DNA of 64,000 nt. Source: Moringa oleifera. Lineage: Eukaryota; Streptophyta; Magnoliopsida; Brassicales; Moringaceae. The stretch lies in NCBI GenBank assembly GCA_021397835.1, contig JAJFZO010000191.1, forward strand, positions 1,989,001 through 2,053,000, written 5' to 3'. A program made the translations under genes and the position numbers. The stretch's first letter is position 1, and every line of letters begins with the position of its first letter. Below, piece by piece: positions 50,104-63,218 of the stretch. The notes under the pieces were generated by a model. That model did no database searches and was not told the DNA's origin. It was given only the letters and a program-made list of their open reading frames with translations.

Positions 50104-53100
50104 ATGGAGAGTGTGATAGAGACGCTGGTTCCATATAGAATATTGGGAGAGAATGCCTCCTCCTCCTTCTCTTCTGAGGACTCGAACCCCATGGACGCCG
50201 TCGTTTTCGTCGGGATATGTTTGGTGCTCGGGATTGCTTCCAGGCATGTTTTGCGTGGAACCAGAGTCCCTTATACTGTCGCTTTGCTCGTCATAGGCAT
50301 TGGTCTTGGATCTCTAGGTTCCTCCTTTCTCCCTCTCAGCGTCATTTTTGTGTATGTTTGATTTGAAAATGATTTTAAATTGCTCTTGGTTTATGGTTCT
50401 GTTCTTGGTTTTTGGAACTTGTTTGACTCCAATTTCTGTTGTAAAATTGATGGTAAATCAGCATGAATAGAAGTGACTGGCTGCTTCAACACTATAGCCT
50501 TCCATTTCGAGGAAAAAAAATATGGGGGAAAAAGAAAGAAATCGGAAAGGGGAAGTTAAGGCTTCTTAGCAGTCGATATAATTTTCTCCATGATGCTAAC
50601 TGTCAATCCGAGGTGCTTACTAAGGTCACAATTTATTCAGCCAGTAGTTCTCCTGTTCGTTTTCCCATCAATTGAGTTTCTGACAGTTAATGAGATGATT
50701 GAAGGAGTTCACCCCCTAGATCAACTTCTGACTTCATATTGAATTTTTCACAGTTAATGAGGTGATTGAAGAGCGTGTTTGGAAATACAATGAAAATTTT
50801 AAGGGAAGATTTTAGAATCCTAGCCTTTACAATTCTTGGAGTTTGAATACTTGTTTGGTTTACCATACGAATTTGAACAAGAAAATTTTCAATAGCCAAA
50901 ATGAGAAGAAAGTTTCTCCTCATTACGGAAAGCAAAGAAAAAAAGAGCAAATTGAATTTTGGTAGTTAAAGAGGAACAGAGGTTGGTAAATCTGGTTGGT
51001 GCGTGGTAGATCTTTGTGGCTCCTGATTCCATCATGGTTGGCTCGCTGGAGTTACGGTTCTGCGGGTGGTTGCTGCTCCAGCTCTGTCATTGACTACAGC
51101 CGTGGCCTTATAGCTTGCTGCAGCTGCGAGATGCAACCTTAAGCTTGTTGACTCCAAATACAATACACTAGACCATTGTAGATCAAACTGATTTCATTCT
51201 TTACTTAGGAAACCTGCATCTTTTCTCAGTCTTCAACTTTCTACTATTTTAAAAAACTACTCTTCCATTTTCTAACAGGAAGTGACCTTGATCTAACATT
51301 TTCTCCAGGTTCTGAGCTTTCTTGCTCACATGCTTTTTCTTTTCATTAAATCTTCATTGATAAAAATTTTATAATATTATTTTTGAGAAATTTTCAGTGT
51401 CCCATTTGTCTTCATGTTTAAGAAACTAGCAGCCATCGAAAACTCACATAGAGTAATTTTAACCTGATAACTTCGATTTTTTTATCACAAACAAATGCTT
51501 TATTATATATATATGTATATGTATGGATGTATGTGTATGTATGTATGTATTAACTATCAATGGCATCAAGGGGTGCCTACAATATATACATATAATGAGC
51601 TATCACGAGGTGAACCCGATAACTTCCATACACATATAAGATCAATGTCTTTCATGGCTGCAAACCTTTTCCTATTTACATCAAACCTATTTGGGGAGCC
51701 AATCAACAACTGGATTTGATTCTCATTGTGAAACTTGTACTCATCTTTCTTTCTTTTTTCCTTCTCCCCAATTTTTCATATGGCAGTAAAAGTTTAACAA
51801 TATATTATAATTCTTTTGCCTATTTTTCATTATATTGGCAATTTCCTTCAGATATTCATGTGGAATTTGACTTTTACTTAGTTCTTTACATGGTAGCCGA
51901 AAGATTGTTAATTTACTGTCAACCATGATGTGTTTTGCTGTGAATCTAACAGAAAGATTTATGTGCAGAATACGGTACAAGCCATAAATTGGGAAAGATT
52001 GGTGATGGAATTCGACTTTGTAAGTTCTATTTTGCTTTGTCCTTTCTCCTTCCCCAATGTTAGCTGAACACAACACATACAGGGTTGTCTATGACAAATT
52101 TTAAGCCCTGAAGATAGTATTTGTTTCAAAGAGGTTGTCCTTCTAGTAAATAATTAGACATGGAAAAGTTTGAATGTTATGCTGCAGGGGCGGGTATTGA
52201 TCCTGACCTCTTATTGGCGGTTTTTCTTCCTGCTCTTCTTTTCGAGAGTTCATTTTCAATGGAAGTGCACCAAATAAAGGTTTGCTTTCTCTACTCCCTT
52301 GTGCAACTGCACATGCTATTTGTCTGAGGTCTAATAGAGTTCCCTGCTTCTCCACCCCTATCTCTCATAGACACACCCGTTCAGACATGCACACTCATGA
52401 AAGAATCTCCCTCTTTCCAGATATATGTACAATTTAATATTCAATAGTTTTGCAAATGTTTTTGCTGCTCTGAGCAGCTAAAATGATAAATCTCAAATGC
52501 TGAGGATGATGTTGTGAAAGTAAATGATCCAGTTAATTTGGGGTCAAAGCTCAACTATAGCTAATTTAGAGCATCTTTCTGTTGAGTTTAATCTTTTCTG
52601 TACTTTATAGCTTAGTGTATGCCTGTCTTTCCTTTGTTCATTTTAAAGCCAAAATCGGTGCTAATTGTAACTTCTTGGCAACTACATATCTAACCATCAA
52701 TGGTCACTCTAAAATGACCCACTAATCCTGTTAGCTTAAGGCTCCCTCAGGAGGAGTTTAAGGAAATTATGGCCCTAGTGATCAATAACTGAATTTCTGG
52801 CTGTTGCAATTTAATCTTGTTTGTTGCATAGGATGCTATATACAGACTTCCAAATATGCTTAACTATGTCCTGTTCTCTATTTTCTTTCTCAAACAATGA
52901 GCTGCCGCAAGTTTTACTTTATGCAAGTGTATGGTGTTGATGACTTAAGATCTTGTCGAGCTTCAAAAGAAATTTTCTTTCACCATTTTCTGCACAGAGG
53001 TGTATGGCACAAATGCTTCTACTTGCTGGTCCAGGCGTTCTGATTTCAACCTTTTTTCTTGGATCTGCTTTGAAGGTACGTGATGCTTGTTGTTTAGACT

Positions 53101-53638
53101 ACAAATAATTTATCATGTCTTAATATCTGCAATTCCACCTTGCAGCTCACTTTTCCATATAAGTGGGATTGGAAAACGTCATTGTTGCTTGGCGGACTTC
53201 TGAGTGCTACTGATCCTGTGGCTGTTGTTGCACTGTTAAAAGACCTTGGTGCGAGCAAAAAACTAAGTACTATAATTGAAGGGGAGTCCTTGATGAATGA
53301 TGGGTAATTATTCCAGTTGATCTTTCGCTATTTATTTTTGTGAAGCATAAAGTACACTTTGAAAACTCTTCATGTTTAGGCCTGTTTTTGGTTTCTACTT
53401 TGTTGTTAATAAAGTTACACTCTGCGCTCCTAAGATTTACCAAGTTATCTAGTTTTTATTTTTCTAGAAGAATTGCCTAGATCTTTTCTGATGATAGAAT
53501 TTGTTTTGAAATCTGCCCTTTTCTACTTTACAAAATCATTTTATTTAAAAATTTAAACCGTCACAGGAATGAGTTCTGCAATTTCTACTGGGGGCTAATT
53601 TGAGTTGTTTCCTTTTTCCAACCTGTAGCTTGTGCCCT

Positions 53639-53682
<44 letters not shown>

Positions 53683-56600
53683 AGTATTTTTGTTTTACTT
53701 CTTTGATCAGAATATATAAAAGTGCAGAAGAAGAAATGATAACATATGAAGGTCAAGAAAGATTTCTGCACAATTAACATATTGTAAGTTAGGCATCCAA
53801 TTTCAACTTTCAAGTACTTCTTGTTCTGTTTTCTCCGCTTCTTCCGAAACAAGAAGGACTAGAGGGTCACTAACAAGACTGCAAGTAGATTTCTATTTTG
53901 AGGGGAAAAAAAAAGACCACAGGTAGGTCAGAAGAAAATGTACCAAACCATTAAGAGCCCAGAGGTCTCTTATTTTACTGGAATAAACTTAGCAGGTAGT
54001 GTAAGGGGGCAACACATTCAGTTTGGAAATCATCAGGTGGGTTTTAATGTGGACCTAACTATGAGGCACCAGTATATAATTTAGCCTGTCTGTTTATAAA
54101 AATGATGAAGCTGATGAATGTAATCAGGTTTAATCAGTAACTTACAGTTTTGTTAGCAGTACTGTAGTTTCATGTGTTTTATGATTTTGTTTTCTTTTAA
54201 TCTGCTTGCTTTCCAACTTCAGGACTGCAATTGTGGTCTATCAGCTATTCTATAAAATGGTGATGGGGGAGAGCTTTAACTGGGGGGCAATAATCAAATT
54301 TCTGGCGCAAGTGTCTCTAGGAGCGTGAGTATCAAACATTCTCAAAGAAGGGTGGAGCTGGTTTTTTGCTTTGTAGTTACAAGATCTTTTTCTTGGTACA
54401 GTGTGGGCATCGGTCTTGCATTTGGTATTGCATCTGTTTTGTGGCTCGGGTTTATATTCAACGATACAGTGATAGAGATTGCACTGACTCTGGCAGTGAG
54501 CTATATTGCTTACTTCACTGTATGTTCTTTTCCAAACTTGACATTCCTTTCATTAAACTTGTTTATTACCTGGTTATTCAACATATTTGTGGAAGTGATC
54601 AAGTCTTCCATCTTTGCAACTTATCCAACATATTATACATGTTATTTATCCCTGCAATTAAAATATAGTCGAACTGTGAAAGAGTGCCCTGATTTCAGTA
54701 ATTAGACAATTGCTAATGAATTAACTCTTTCTTCTGTGTGCGAAAAACTGAGGAACATTTTTTTATGTGATAGGCTCAAGCCGGTGCTGAGGTTTCTGGG
54801 GTTTTGACAGTGATGACTCTAGGAATGTTAGTTGTCCAGTCCTCATAGTCTCTTTGCTACTTGCTGTTAAGATCTTTCTTGATATTACAATCTGTGAACA
54901 GGTTTTATGCTGCAGTTGCAAGGACAGCATTTAAGGGTGATGGTCAACAAAGCTTGCATCACTTCTGGTATACTTTTGAACCATTTCTTGACATTCTAAT
55001 TGATGTAGCCTGTAGTCTGTTCATTCAAAAGTTAAAGCTTGTCTAAAGTCTGCTGTGACATTTTTGAAGCTTTTCTCAAGGGTAAAAAGGAAGAAAATTA
55101 GATGATTGTTTAAAAAGATGATGAGAAGCTAGTTAACATATATTTCTAAGTTTTTCAAGCATACATAAGTACACATGCATGCAATGATGCTGCTTAAAAC
55201 TATTTTGGGGTTTTCAATTTCGTGTTAGAGGTACTGTATGATCAAATAAAAATTTGTACTATCAAGTGATTTTCTATTGTTGGAGATATTTTTGGTTTAG
55301 AACACTCCAGAAATTATGGGAACCTGTTGTTTTTTGGTCTTTAAATATTGTTATAGGTCTTAGTGTGTTTAGTGCCTATAACAATTTCGTATAAGGTTTT
55401 GTAGTAGAGTTGCTCTGGATTCATAAACTCTAAAAGTTCTGAGTTTCCCGTAATTCTTCTGTTCTTCTCTTTCTTCTCCTTTTTTTTCCAACTGCACCTT
55501 ATTTATTCTCTTTATCTTTCTCCTTCTCTTGTTCTCCTTTCTCCCTTCTTTTATTCTTCTCTCTTTTTCTTCATCGAGATGCAGATACACACCTCACATG
55601 CATGCAGTTAGAGACACATAAACCATGTTGGGATTGGGTTTGAGCAAGATGTGCTAGCATCAGCAAATGCATCTTTGTTTCTTGATATATGTAATATGCA
55701 AACTGGATTGGAGTTGATATGTTACATTTTGTTTTCTTTTACAATTTCAGAATGCACTCTTGTACATGTCTTAGTTATTTTTATCTCTTTTTGGGTTCCT
55801 TTTACAGGGAAATGGTTGCATATATTGCAAACACATTGATTTTCATCTTGAGGTGAGAGTTCTTATTTAGCATTCTTTATTCATATAATGTAAAGCAGTG
55901 ATAGGGTGGGTAAAACTGATGTGTTTGTCTTCTTCTGTTACTGCACATTGACCAGTCTCTCTACCTCTATTCTTCTTCTCTCCTCCTTGCTTCCTAATCC
56001 TCTGTCTCTCTCTGAATTGAAACATCAAATGGGGAGATAGGTCTGTTAGCCCAATAGAGATTGGCCCTTTAGATATGAAAAGATAGAATTGAATCACTAA
56101 ATCACCTGTCACTGCAACTAAGGCATTCAATGTCTCTATTTTTTTATGGAAGGGAAAATTAAGCACGACACCTAAAGTCGAGCAAGTAATGGATTAGGAC
56201 TTGAAAATTGGGGATTTCAGAGTTCAGAATGGTACAGAAATGTGTTTATGGTTTCTGGACTGAATTGGATTAACAAATTATAACATTTGATGCTGAAAAA
56301 ATGCAGGTGTTGTTGGAAAGAGAGTTGCTCAAATTCTTGTAGAAGAGAAGAATTATAGATAAGAAGTTCTTGGTAACCAAACTATAGAGGCAGAAAACTT
56401 AGACAAAACAGCTTTTGATTTTTGATTTCTTAATGCCAATCAAGCGACGCTTGATTGTTGATAAATTCCTTAAAAGCTGCCCCCAATCAATGAAGCAACA
56501 AATAAAGAATGCAAGGAGAGAGAAAGAGAAAGGAGAAGTACGAATTTTATTCTAGGCATCACCTGAATTGTGGCGGAAACACTAGAAACATAGGTTTGAG

Positions 56601-59600
56601 CTTGGGAGGGACTTTGTGCTTTTAAAGTGGCAAAAAAGCTATTAGTTTAGTTCCTCTATCTATCTTTTTGGGTGGTTTGAAATGAGAGAAAGAGTTACTT
56701 TTTGTACATGGGTGGCATCCCCTTATTGCCTTATAGTTAATATAGTGCTAGCTATGTTTCTGGTCAAAAAAAAAAAAAAAGTAGAAGAAGAAGAAATGAG
56801 AGAAAGAGAAGAGCTTTTAATGGTGTGAAAATTCTCTCTAGCAAATAGTTGAATTACTGTATAGTGAGAAAAGCTAAAAGAGTGAATTGAATCATTGTCT
56901 TCAAATGATAGCCTTTGTGCTTGGGCAGCACCCTGCTGGGCCTTTGCAAATGACGTATTTCCTATACAAAAAAAGAAAAAAAGAAAAAGAAGAAAGAGTG
57001 AAAGGAGAGAGAAAGGAAACGACCATACAAGGCATCCATGCCTCAGTAAACTAAAATAAAAATTTAATGAATCAAAGCTTCTTGAGATAGAAAGTTCATA
57101 GCCTCTTTTTCTTTTTTAAACCTTCTAGGACTGAGGTTCCAAATAGTAAATTAACTATGAATGACACATAAACGAACTATTTGAGGAACAAAAGCTTGAA
57201 GTATTTTGAGCATTCAGACTCAATTTATTATGAAGATAAAATCCAGAAAAACTGTGGAAAGTACAGTCTTGCGTTGATCTTTGTAATATCTAGCCCTTCA
57301 ATTTATAACCTTTGTCAGAAACTAAGTTACTCTAATTTAATAATCACTCAATATTTAGGTGATGTAGAATCCAACTCCTGTACTTGGTGCTTCAATAATA
57401 GTGGATGTAGGATTTTAAGCTCAACAACAACAGGCCTTTAAACCATGCCATTTGTTCATGTCAACATTACACAAAATTGTCTCCAGTTCTAGCCGTAAGA
57501 AAATTCCGCTGCTGAAGGAAACATATGATAAGATAAGATAAAAACTTCTAAATGAATTCTACTAAAATTGGCTGTTTTTAGTGTATTAATAGTTTGAGCA
57601 GTTATTTTCAGACCACTTCTGTTGTAACATAAATATATAATTTCTCATTTCTTTTGTTTGCAAATCAAAAGATAATATTTTTAAATGGATGGTTTTCTTA
57701 AATACAACCCATGCGAGGTGTGAGTATAGAATTATGTATAACTAATTTGGGTAGATTGGTATGAGGTTGCTTATTAGATTTTATAAGGAGGCGGAGCAAT
57801 AATAAGCCTTTTTGGTTGCTGTTGAAGTTTGCAGTGAAGGTCAATGTCAGATTTATATGCTGAAACTTAGGGGTTCCGTGATCTCAACAGCCATGATTTC
57901 AGTTCTCTGCACCAAAGCAGGGGGAGCTTGATTTCCCTGAATGACACAATTGTTTCGTTAATTTATCTCACCCAACAACTATGCTCTTATGATCCTTCAA
58001 ATGCATTTTGACATAAAAACCGAACACCGTAATTGGACTCATACAGGATGGCATCACTCTACTTATTGGTGTATATATACAATTCTGAATTACCATTTTA
58101 GCCACAAAGGTAATTAACCTAAATCAGATGTCAACAAACTAGAAAGGTGGGTTTGCCTAGTCAGAGATCCGATGAGTTAAATAATTAGATAGCATAATGA
58201 CTAATAAGAAAGATTCAGAGAAACTCTGTGAAATGCTTTCTACAATTTAGTATCATGCATCTTCTATAAAGAGTGAAGTTGGAGAAGTGTTTGAAAAGTT
58301 TCTCCACAGTTGTAAGTCCTTTTAAATTCAAAGTTGGAACCTACGTGAAAATTACTTAAATTTTTTGATAGCCTATGTTTGATAAATATCATTTGGTTGA
58401 CCGGATCTTGGTGCAGGGTCCACTGCCATTGCATTACAACTTAACCCATGTCAATCAGTGGCTTTCTTATCCACTTAATCTTATCCTAGTGCCTTTTGTT
58501 TATATTTTTATCTTTCCATTTCTTCTCCTTTTTGTTTTCCTTAAACTGAGAAATAAGTTTTCTCTGTAGTTTATTAATGTTACGTTTTTCAGTAATGTGT
58601 TTCATTTGTAACATTGCTTTCTTTTCTTGTTTGCTTTTACAGTGGTGTTGTGATAGCTGAAGGTATTCTCGGCAATGACAGCATTTTTGAAAACCACGGT
58701 ACTATTCACATTGAAATTCATCTAAACATCCTAATGGAGATAACAAGAATTTTTGGTCCATCTTACCTGCAATTTGGTGATCTTTTCTTTTTATAAACAT
58801 GTTCTAAACTCTTGTTAGAATTTTATTTCCTTGTTAAGTACTTTATCATCTTTTGTTTTAATGATCTCTGTACTTTTCTTGGGATATGATAAAATTTATG
58901 AGCTAGATGTAGGGGCTAACAGCTTTTAGCTAAGGGAACTCAATGTCATTTTGCATAAAGTGCGAAAAGAGTAATTTGTTGTTCATTGAATAGTCGATAT
59001 GCAGGTAGTGTTTGCAACAGAAGTTTTTTTGAGTTTTTTCTCAGTGAAGCCTTACTTATTTTCAGTTTTCTAGTCGATGATGTAATGTTAATTTTGTAGC
59101 AATTTGTGTTTGTTTGTCTCCATGTAAGTGTATTTCATTCAAATGTATCAATTCAAGTCTCTTAGGCCATCTCCAACCCAATACACTAAATTTAACATCA
59201 ATTTGGTGTTAAAAAAGAATCTTTTTAGAATATTTCAACACCAAATTTTTTTCATCTCCAACCCATTTACACCAAATTGGTGTTATAATATTATTTTAAT
59301 AATATAAATAATAATTATTAATAATAATATTTATAAATATTAATTAATTTATATTGAATATTGGTCTTATTTTGAAGATCTTAATGAGATATTCTTAATG
59401 GTATAATTTTTTTCTAATAATATCATATATTTATTAAGTTGTTGATAAAAAATATATTTGATTTAAAACTTTTAAAAAAGTAATTTGTAAAAAAAAATTA
59501 TTTTAAGATTTCATTAATTTGGTGCAGCTACAGTGCTGCACCAAATTGAAGAAACCAATTTATCGTCTCGTTGGAGACGGTTTCACTATATTTTGAACGG

Positions 59601-62600
59601 CAAAATGCCATTTTACCGTCTCGTCGGAGACGGCCTTAGCATGCTGATCTCTCTGGCTTCCAGCAATAGAAATTATTGGAATTTTAACTTGAAACTGATA
59701 AGAATGAGCATATGTAGTTACACTACAGAGCTGCTTCTTGTATTTTTATGGAGTTGAAGTAACATTTACTTTACCAGTGGTTTCATTTCTTCTGAGTATC
59801 ATTTTGATTTGGGAGATTTATTAGTTGACCATTTTCTTTATTTTTATTAACTACTCAAGGGAGATTCTTATGGTCCTGACTCTCTTCTATGTCTTAAAGT
59901 CACTTTTATGAGCTTTTGAGTTCCAAGGAATCTTCCTTTTGTTTGGTGTCAGGAAATTCATGGGGCTTCCTATTTCTCCTCTACATTTTTGTGCAGCTGT
60001 CCCGTGGTGTTGTTGTTGGAGTGATGTATCCATTTTTACGGTATTTTGGCTATGGTTTGGATTGGAAGGAAGCTACTATTCTCATGTGGTCAGGGTTGAG
60101 AGGGGCTGTTGCACTGTCACTCTCACTATCTGTTAAGGCAAGGTTTTCTATAGATATGACCCTAGCTTTTAAAAAGATTTAGTTCATATTTAGTTATGCA
60201 TAAAGTGCACTTATGCACTTCATACGGGTGATTTCTCATACTGTATGTATGATCTTCTTTTTCTATTCTGTTATAAATTTGTTTTTTTTTTTTATTGGTT
60301 ATGGAATTATAGGTCTCCTGCTATTTGAAAGAGTTTCTGTGTTGAAATTAAAATTCCTTTTTCTTCATAATAACTCTCACTTTCCCTCTTTTAACTAATA
60401 GTAATATGTCAAAGTTAAGCTGTTCAATTCTTTTTCTTTTTCTTTTTCTTTTTTAAATCTTTTCAAGATAGTGAACAAGACGAGAAGCATTCTAAGTTTA
60501 ACATGATATCTGTCTATTTTTGTGTCTATTTACAATAGCTTGCAGTGGTGACAGAGAAATGGCTGAAGGTGATTTTGATTTGAATGCATGTTATATGTTC
60601 GTATAAGTGGTTCCCTTCTGTCAGAGAAAGTTGACTAATCAATATTTCGAAAATTTTAAGCTCATGGGAAAGAATATAACTTCCATATTCAATTCCACAT
60701 CCCCTTATAAGCAATCGGATAAAAGCTTAATAGGTTTCGCTTGTGGAGCCAAGTGCAAGGGATGACTGCCGGGAGAGAGGGTCGAGATTAGGGTTAGAAC
60801 ACTACATGTCTACTTTGATAGTACTATGTTAAAGGATAGTTGGCATCCTCCAAAGTTAAGCTGATCTGAAAAGGTCTAACATTTATATTCAAGCTCTAAC
60901 AACTTCCTATTTTTCTCCTTGTTTGTTGTTTTAGCGGTCCAGCGACAAGTCAATTCATCTCAGTTCTGACACAGGAACACTGGTAAGTGTTGGTAATGCT
61001 GTTGATAATAATTTTTAACACCTAAAAGGGATTTGTCATGTTGGATGTGATAATTATATTTATTTCGTTTTCACCTTTGCAGTTTGTTTTCTTCACTGGT
61101 GGAATCGTGTTCTTGACACTTATTGTTAATGGATCAACAACACAGTTTGTTTTACATCTTCTTTGCATGGATAGGCTGTCAGCCACCAAGGTCAGGAATT
61201 CAATTGTATTTATGTTTTGTGTTTGATGATTTTGCTACACTGGAATGAGTTTCACTTGTATTTATGTGCCTAGAAGCCTGACTCTTCTCTCAATTGCAAC
61301 CTCTGTTCCCTACTAATCAAGCAATCCATTTCCTTCAACTTTTGATCTAGTTTCTAAGAGTGGAAGAAAAAAATAGGGATTAGAATTAACATCTAAAAAC
61401 ATGTTGGCAATCTGGAATGTCGAAAATGTTGCTACCATGGCCCAAATATAATGTTAAGACCTTATATTTGATATATTTTATATAAATTTTCAATATATCA
61501 AGTATTGTAGTTACAAACCCTAGGTTGGTCCCTGCCTGAATGCTTTGACCTTCGTTTCTATTTTGATGACCAGATTGGTTTTTAGAGCATTACTATTATT
61601 AGATACATTACCCTACTTGATTTCAACTGAACTTGATCAATGTTTCATTCCAACCATATGAATCCTCCCTATATTGACTACATACCATGTTTGATATTTT
61701 TTTTAAAAAGCTATTTGCATCAGCGTTTATATTTGTCTCTGATGACAGAAGCGTATACTGGAATACACAAAATATGAAATGTTGAACAAAGCATTAGAGG
61801 CTTTTGGAGATCTAGGAGATGATGAGGAACTAGGACCTGCTGACTGGCCGACAGTTAAAAGATATATTGCAAGCTTGAATAATTTGGAAGAGGGACAGGT
61901 TCATCCTCACAGTGCATCTGAAAATGATAATCTGTATCCTACAAATTTGAAAGATCTACGTGTACGACTTTTGAATGGTGAGTTCTTTGTGCTATTCATT
62001 CTCTGCCAATCATTATCAATCCATGCATCGATGAACTGTTTGTTTGTGACTAGGCTTGAATCTTAAAGGAAATTGAATAGTCAAATTCACCAGATGTTAT
62101 TGGAGGACTGGTGGTTTAAACTAGAGATGGAAGATAAAGGAACATCCCTTCACCTATTTGGCTCTGGTTCTCTTTCTTGCTTTAAATTGAACATCTCCAA
62201 TATAAGTGGGTGCTGCTTTATGTGAGATAGAAGAGAATGCATATCTATCATCATTGCTGAGTAATTGTACCCATTCTTAGCACAAACGATGGTGAATTAT
62301 ATATTTTTTATGTCAAAAATAATTGACAAGGGAGTTGAAACATTCTTTGAAGAGATTGTAGAAGAATGCTAGCCCACAATGCCTCCTGTGTTGTCCATGT
62401 CCTGCTTTCACCTTCTATTAATTTTAACTAGACCAATGTGAAAAAATAATCATATTTATAAATTCAAAGTATCATAAATTATTATAACATTCTTAGCCAT
62501 GAAAATATGAAATCTGAAATTTAAATATAAATGTTCAATCACATATATCTGTGAAGATAGACTATCAGATCAATTTGCAATGAATACATAAACTAGGAAC

Positions 62601-63218
62601 TTAGAAAATTGGTGTCTAACATATAAGCATTTATAGAAGATATTAGAATTTATATTTTTTGACTATTTACCTAAAACTTATACTATATAAATGCTTTGGA
62701 GGTGCTGCCCTTTCTTATAGCTTTTTGAAAATTGATGCTTTTATGCTTTTTCTCTCTTTTTGCCATATGGTATCTGAGTTCAGTATGTTACTTATTATGG
62801 CTCTGCAGAATATAACAGTGACACTTGGATACTTCTTTAAGATAAGGCAACCTGGGTTACTTGTTCTGGTACCAATATTATATACTAAAACACACTTCTG
62901 ACTATCTCATACCAGGTGTGCAAGCAGCATACTGGGGCATGCTTGAAGAGGGTAGAATAACACAGACTACCGCAAATCTTCTGATGCAATCGGTGGATGA
63001 AGCAATAGACTTGGCTACTCATGAGCCTTTATGTGACTGGAGAGGTTTAAAATCAAATGTCCATTTCCCAAGTTATTACAGGTTTCTTCAAACGAGCATT
63101 TGCCCACAAAAGTTGGTTACATATTTCACTGTGGAAAGGTTGGAATCTGCGTGTTACATCTGTGCTGCATTTCTTCGTGCCCATAGAATTGCACGATGGA
63201 AACTACACGAATTTATTG
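50104..63218 (+). CDS. SOS1: SOS1-type plasma-membrane Na+/H+ antiporter (NHX7), 5' part; continues beyond the window
   Basis: Exons: 50104-50317, 51969-52019, 52188-52279, 52998-53075, 53146-53303, 54223-54324, 54402-54519, 54774-54826, 54902-54967, 55808-55852, 58643-58698, 59953-60137, 60935-60982, 61083-61190, 61749-61977 and 62916-63218. All phases fit, giving 635 codons plus one base, more than half of the ~1150-residue family length. Visible landmarks are GIASRHVLRGTRVPYTVALL (exon 1), LLSATDPVAVVALL and the CPA1 ion-site motif GESLMNDGTAIVV (~residues 190-202), LHHFWEMVAYIANT, WSGLRGAVALSLSLSVK and FTGGIVFLTLIVNGSTTQF. The start of the cytosolic tail (VERLESACYICAAFLRAH) follows. The cyclic-nucleotide-binding-like domain and the SOS2-phosphorylated tail lie outside. 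SOS1 extrudes Na+ from root and xylem parenchyma cells and is activated by SOS2/SOS3. Intron 12 uses a GC donor. No stops or frameshifts were found, so this is the working copy of the tandem pair. Confidence 0.95.
53641..53682. repeat. (TA)n microsatellite in SOS1 intron 5
   Basis: About 20 TA dinucleotides with two interruptions, 0.34 kb after the intron 5 donor. A likely polymorphic marker inside the gene. Confidence 0.9.
59165..59635. mobile_element. PIF/Harbinger-like MITE in SOS1 intron 11
   Basis: The element begins GGCCATCTCCAACC and ends GTCGGAGACGGCC, which are imperfect inverted termini. Target duplications TTA flank it at 59162-59164 and 59636-59638, the duplication used by PIF/Harbinger (Tourist-type) elements. 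It is 471 bp, AT-rich inside, and repeats ACACCAAATT and its complement several times, so it can fold extensively. There is no transposase. The pseudogene copy keeps the unoccupied site at 41001-41014 (GTCTCTTAAAATGC), which supports both ends directly. Confidence 0.88.
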
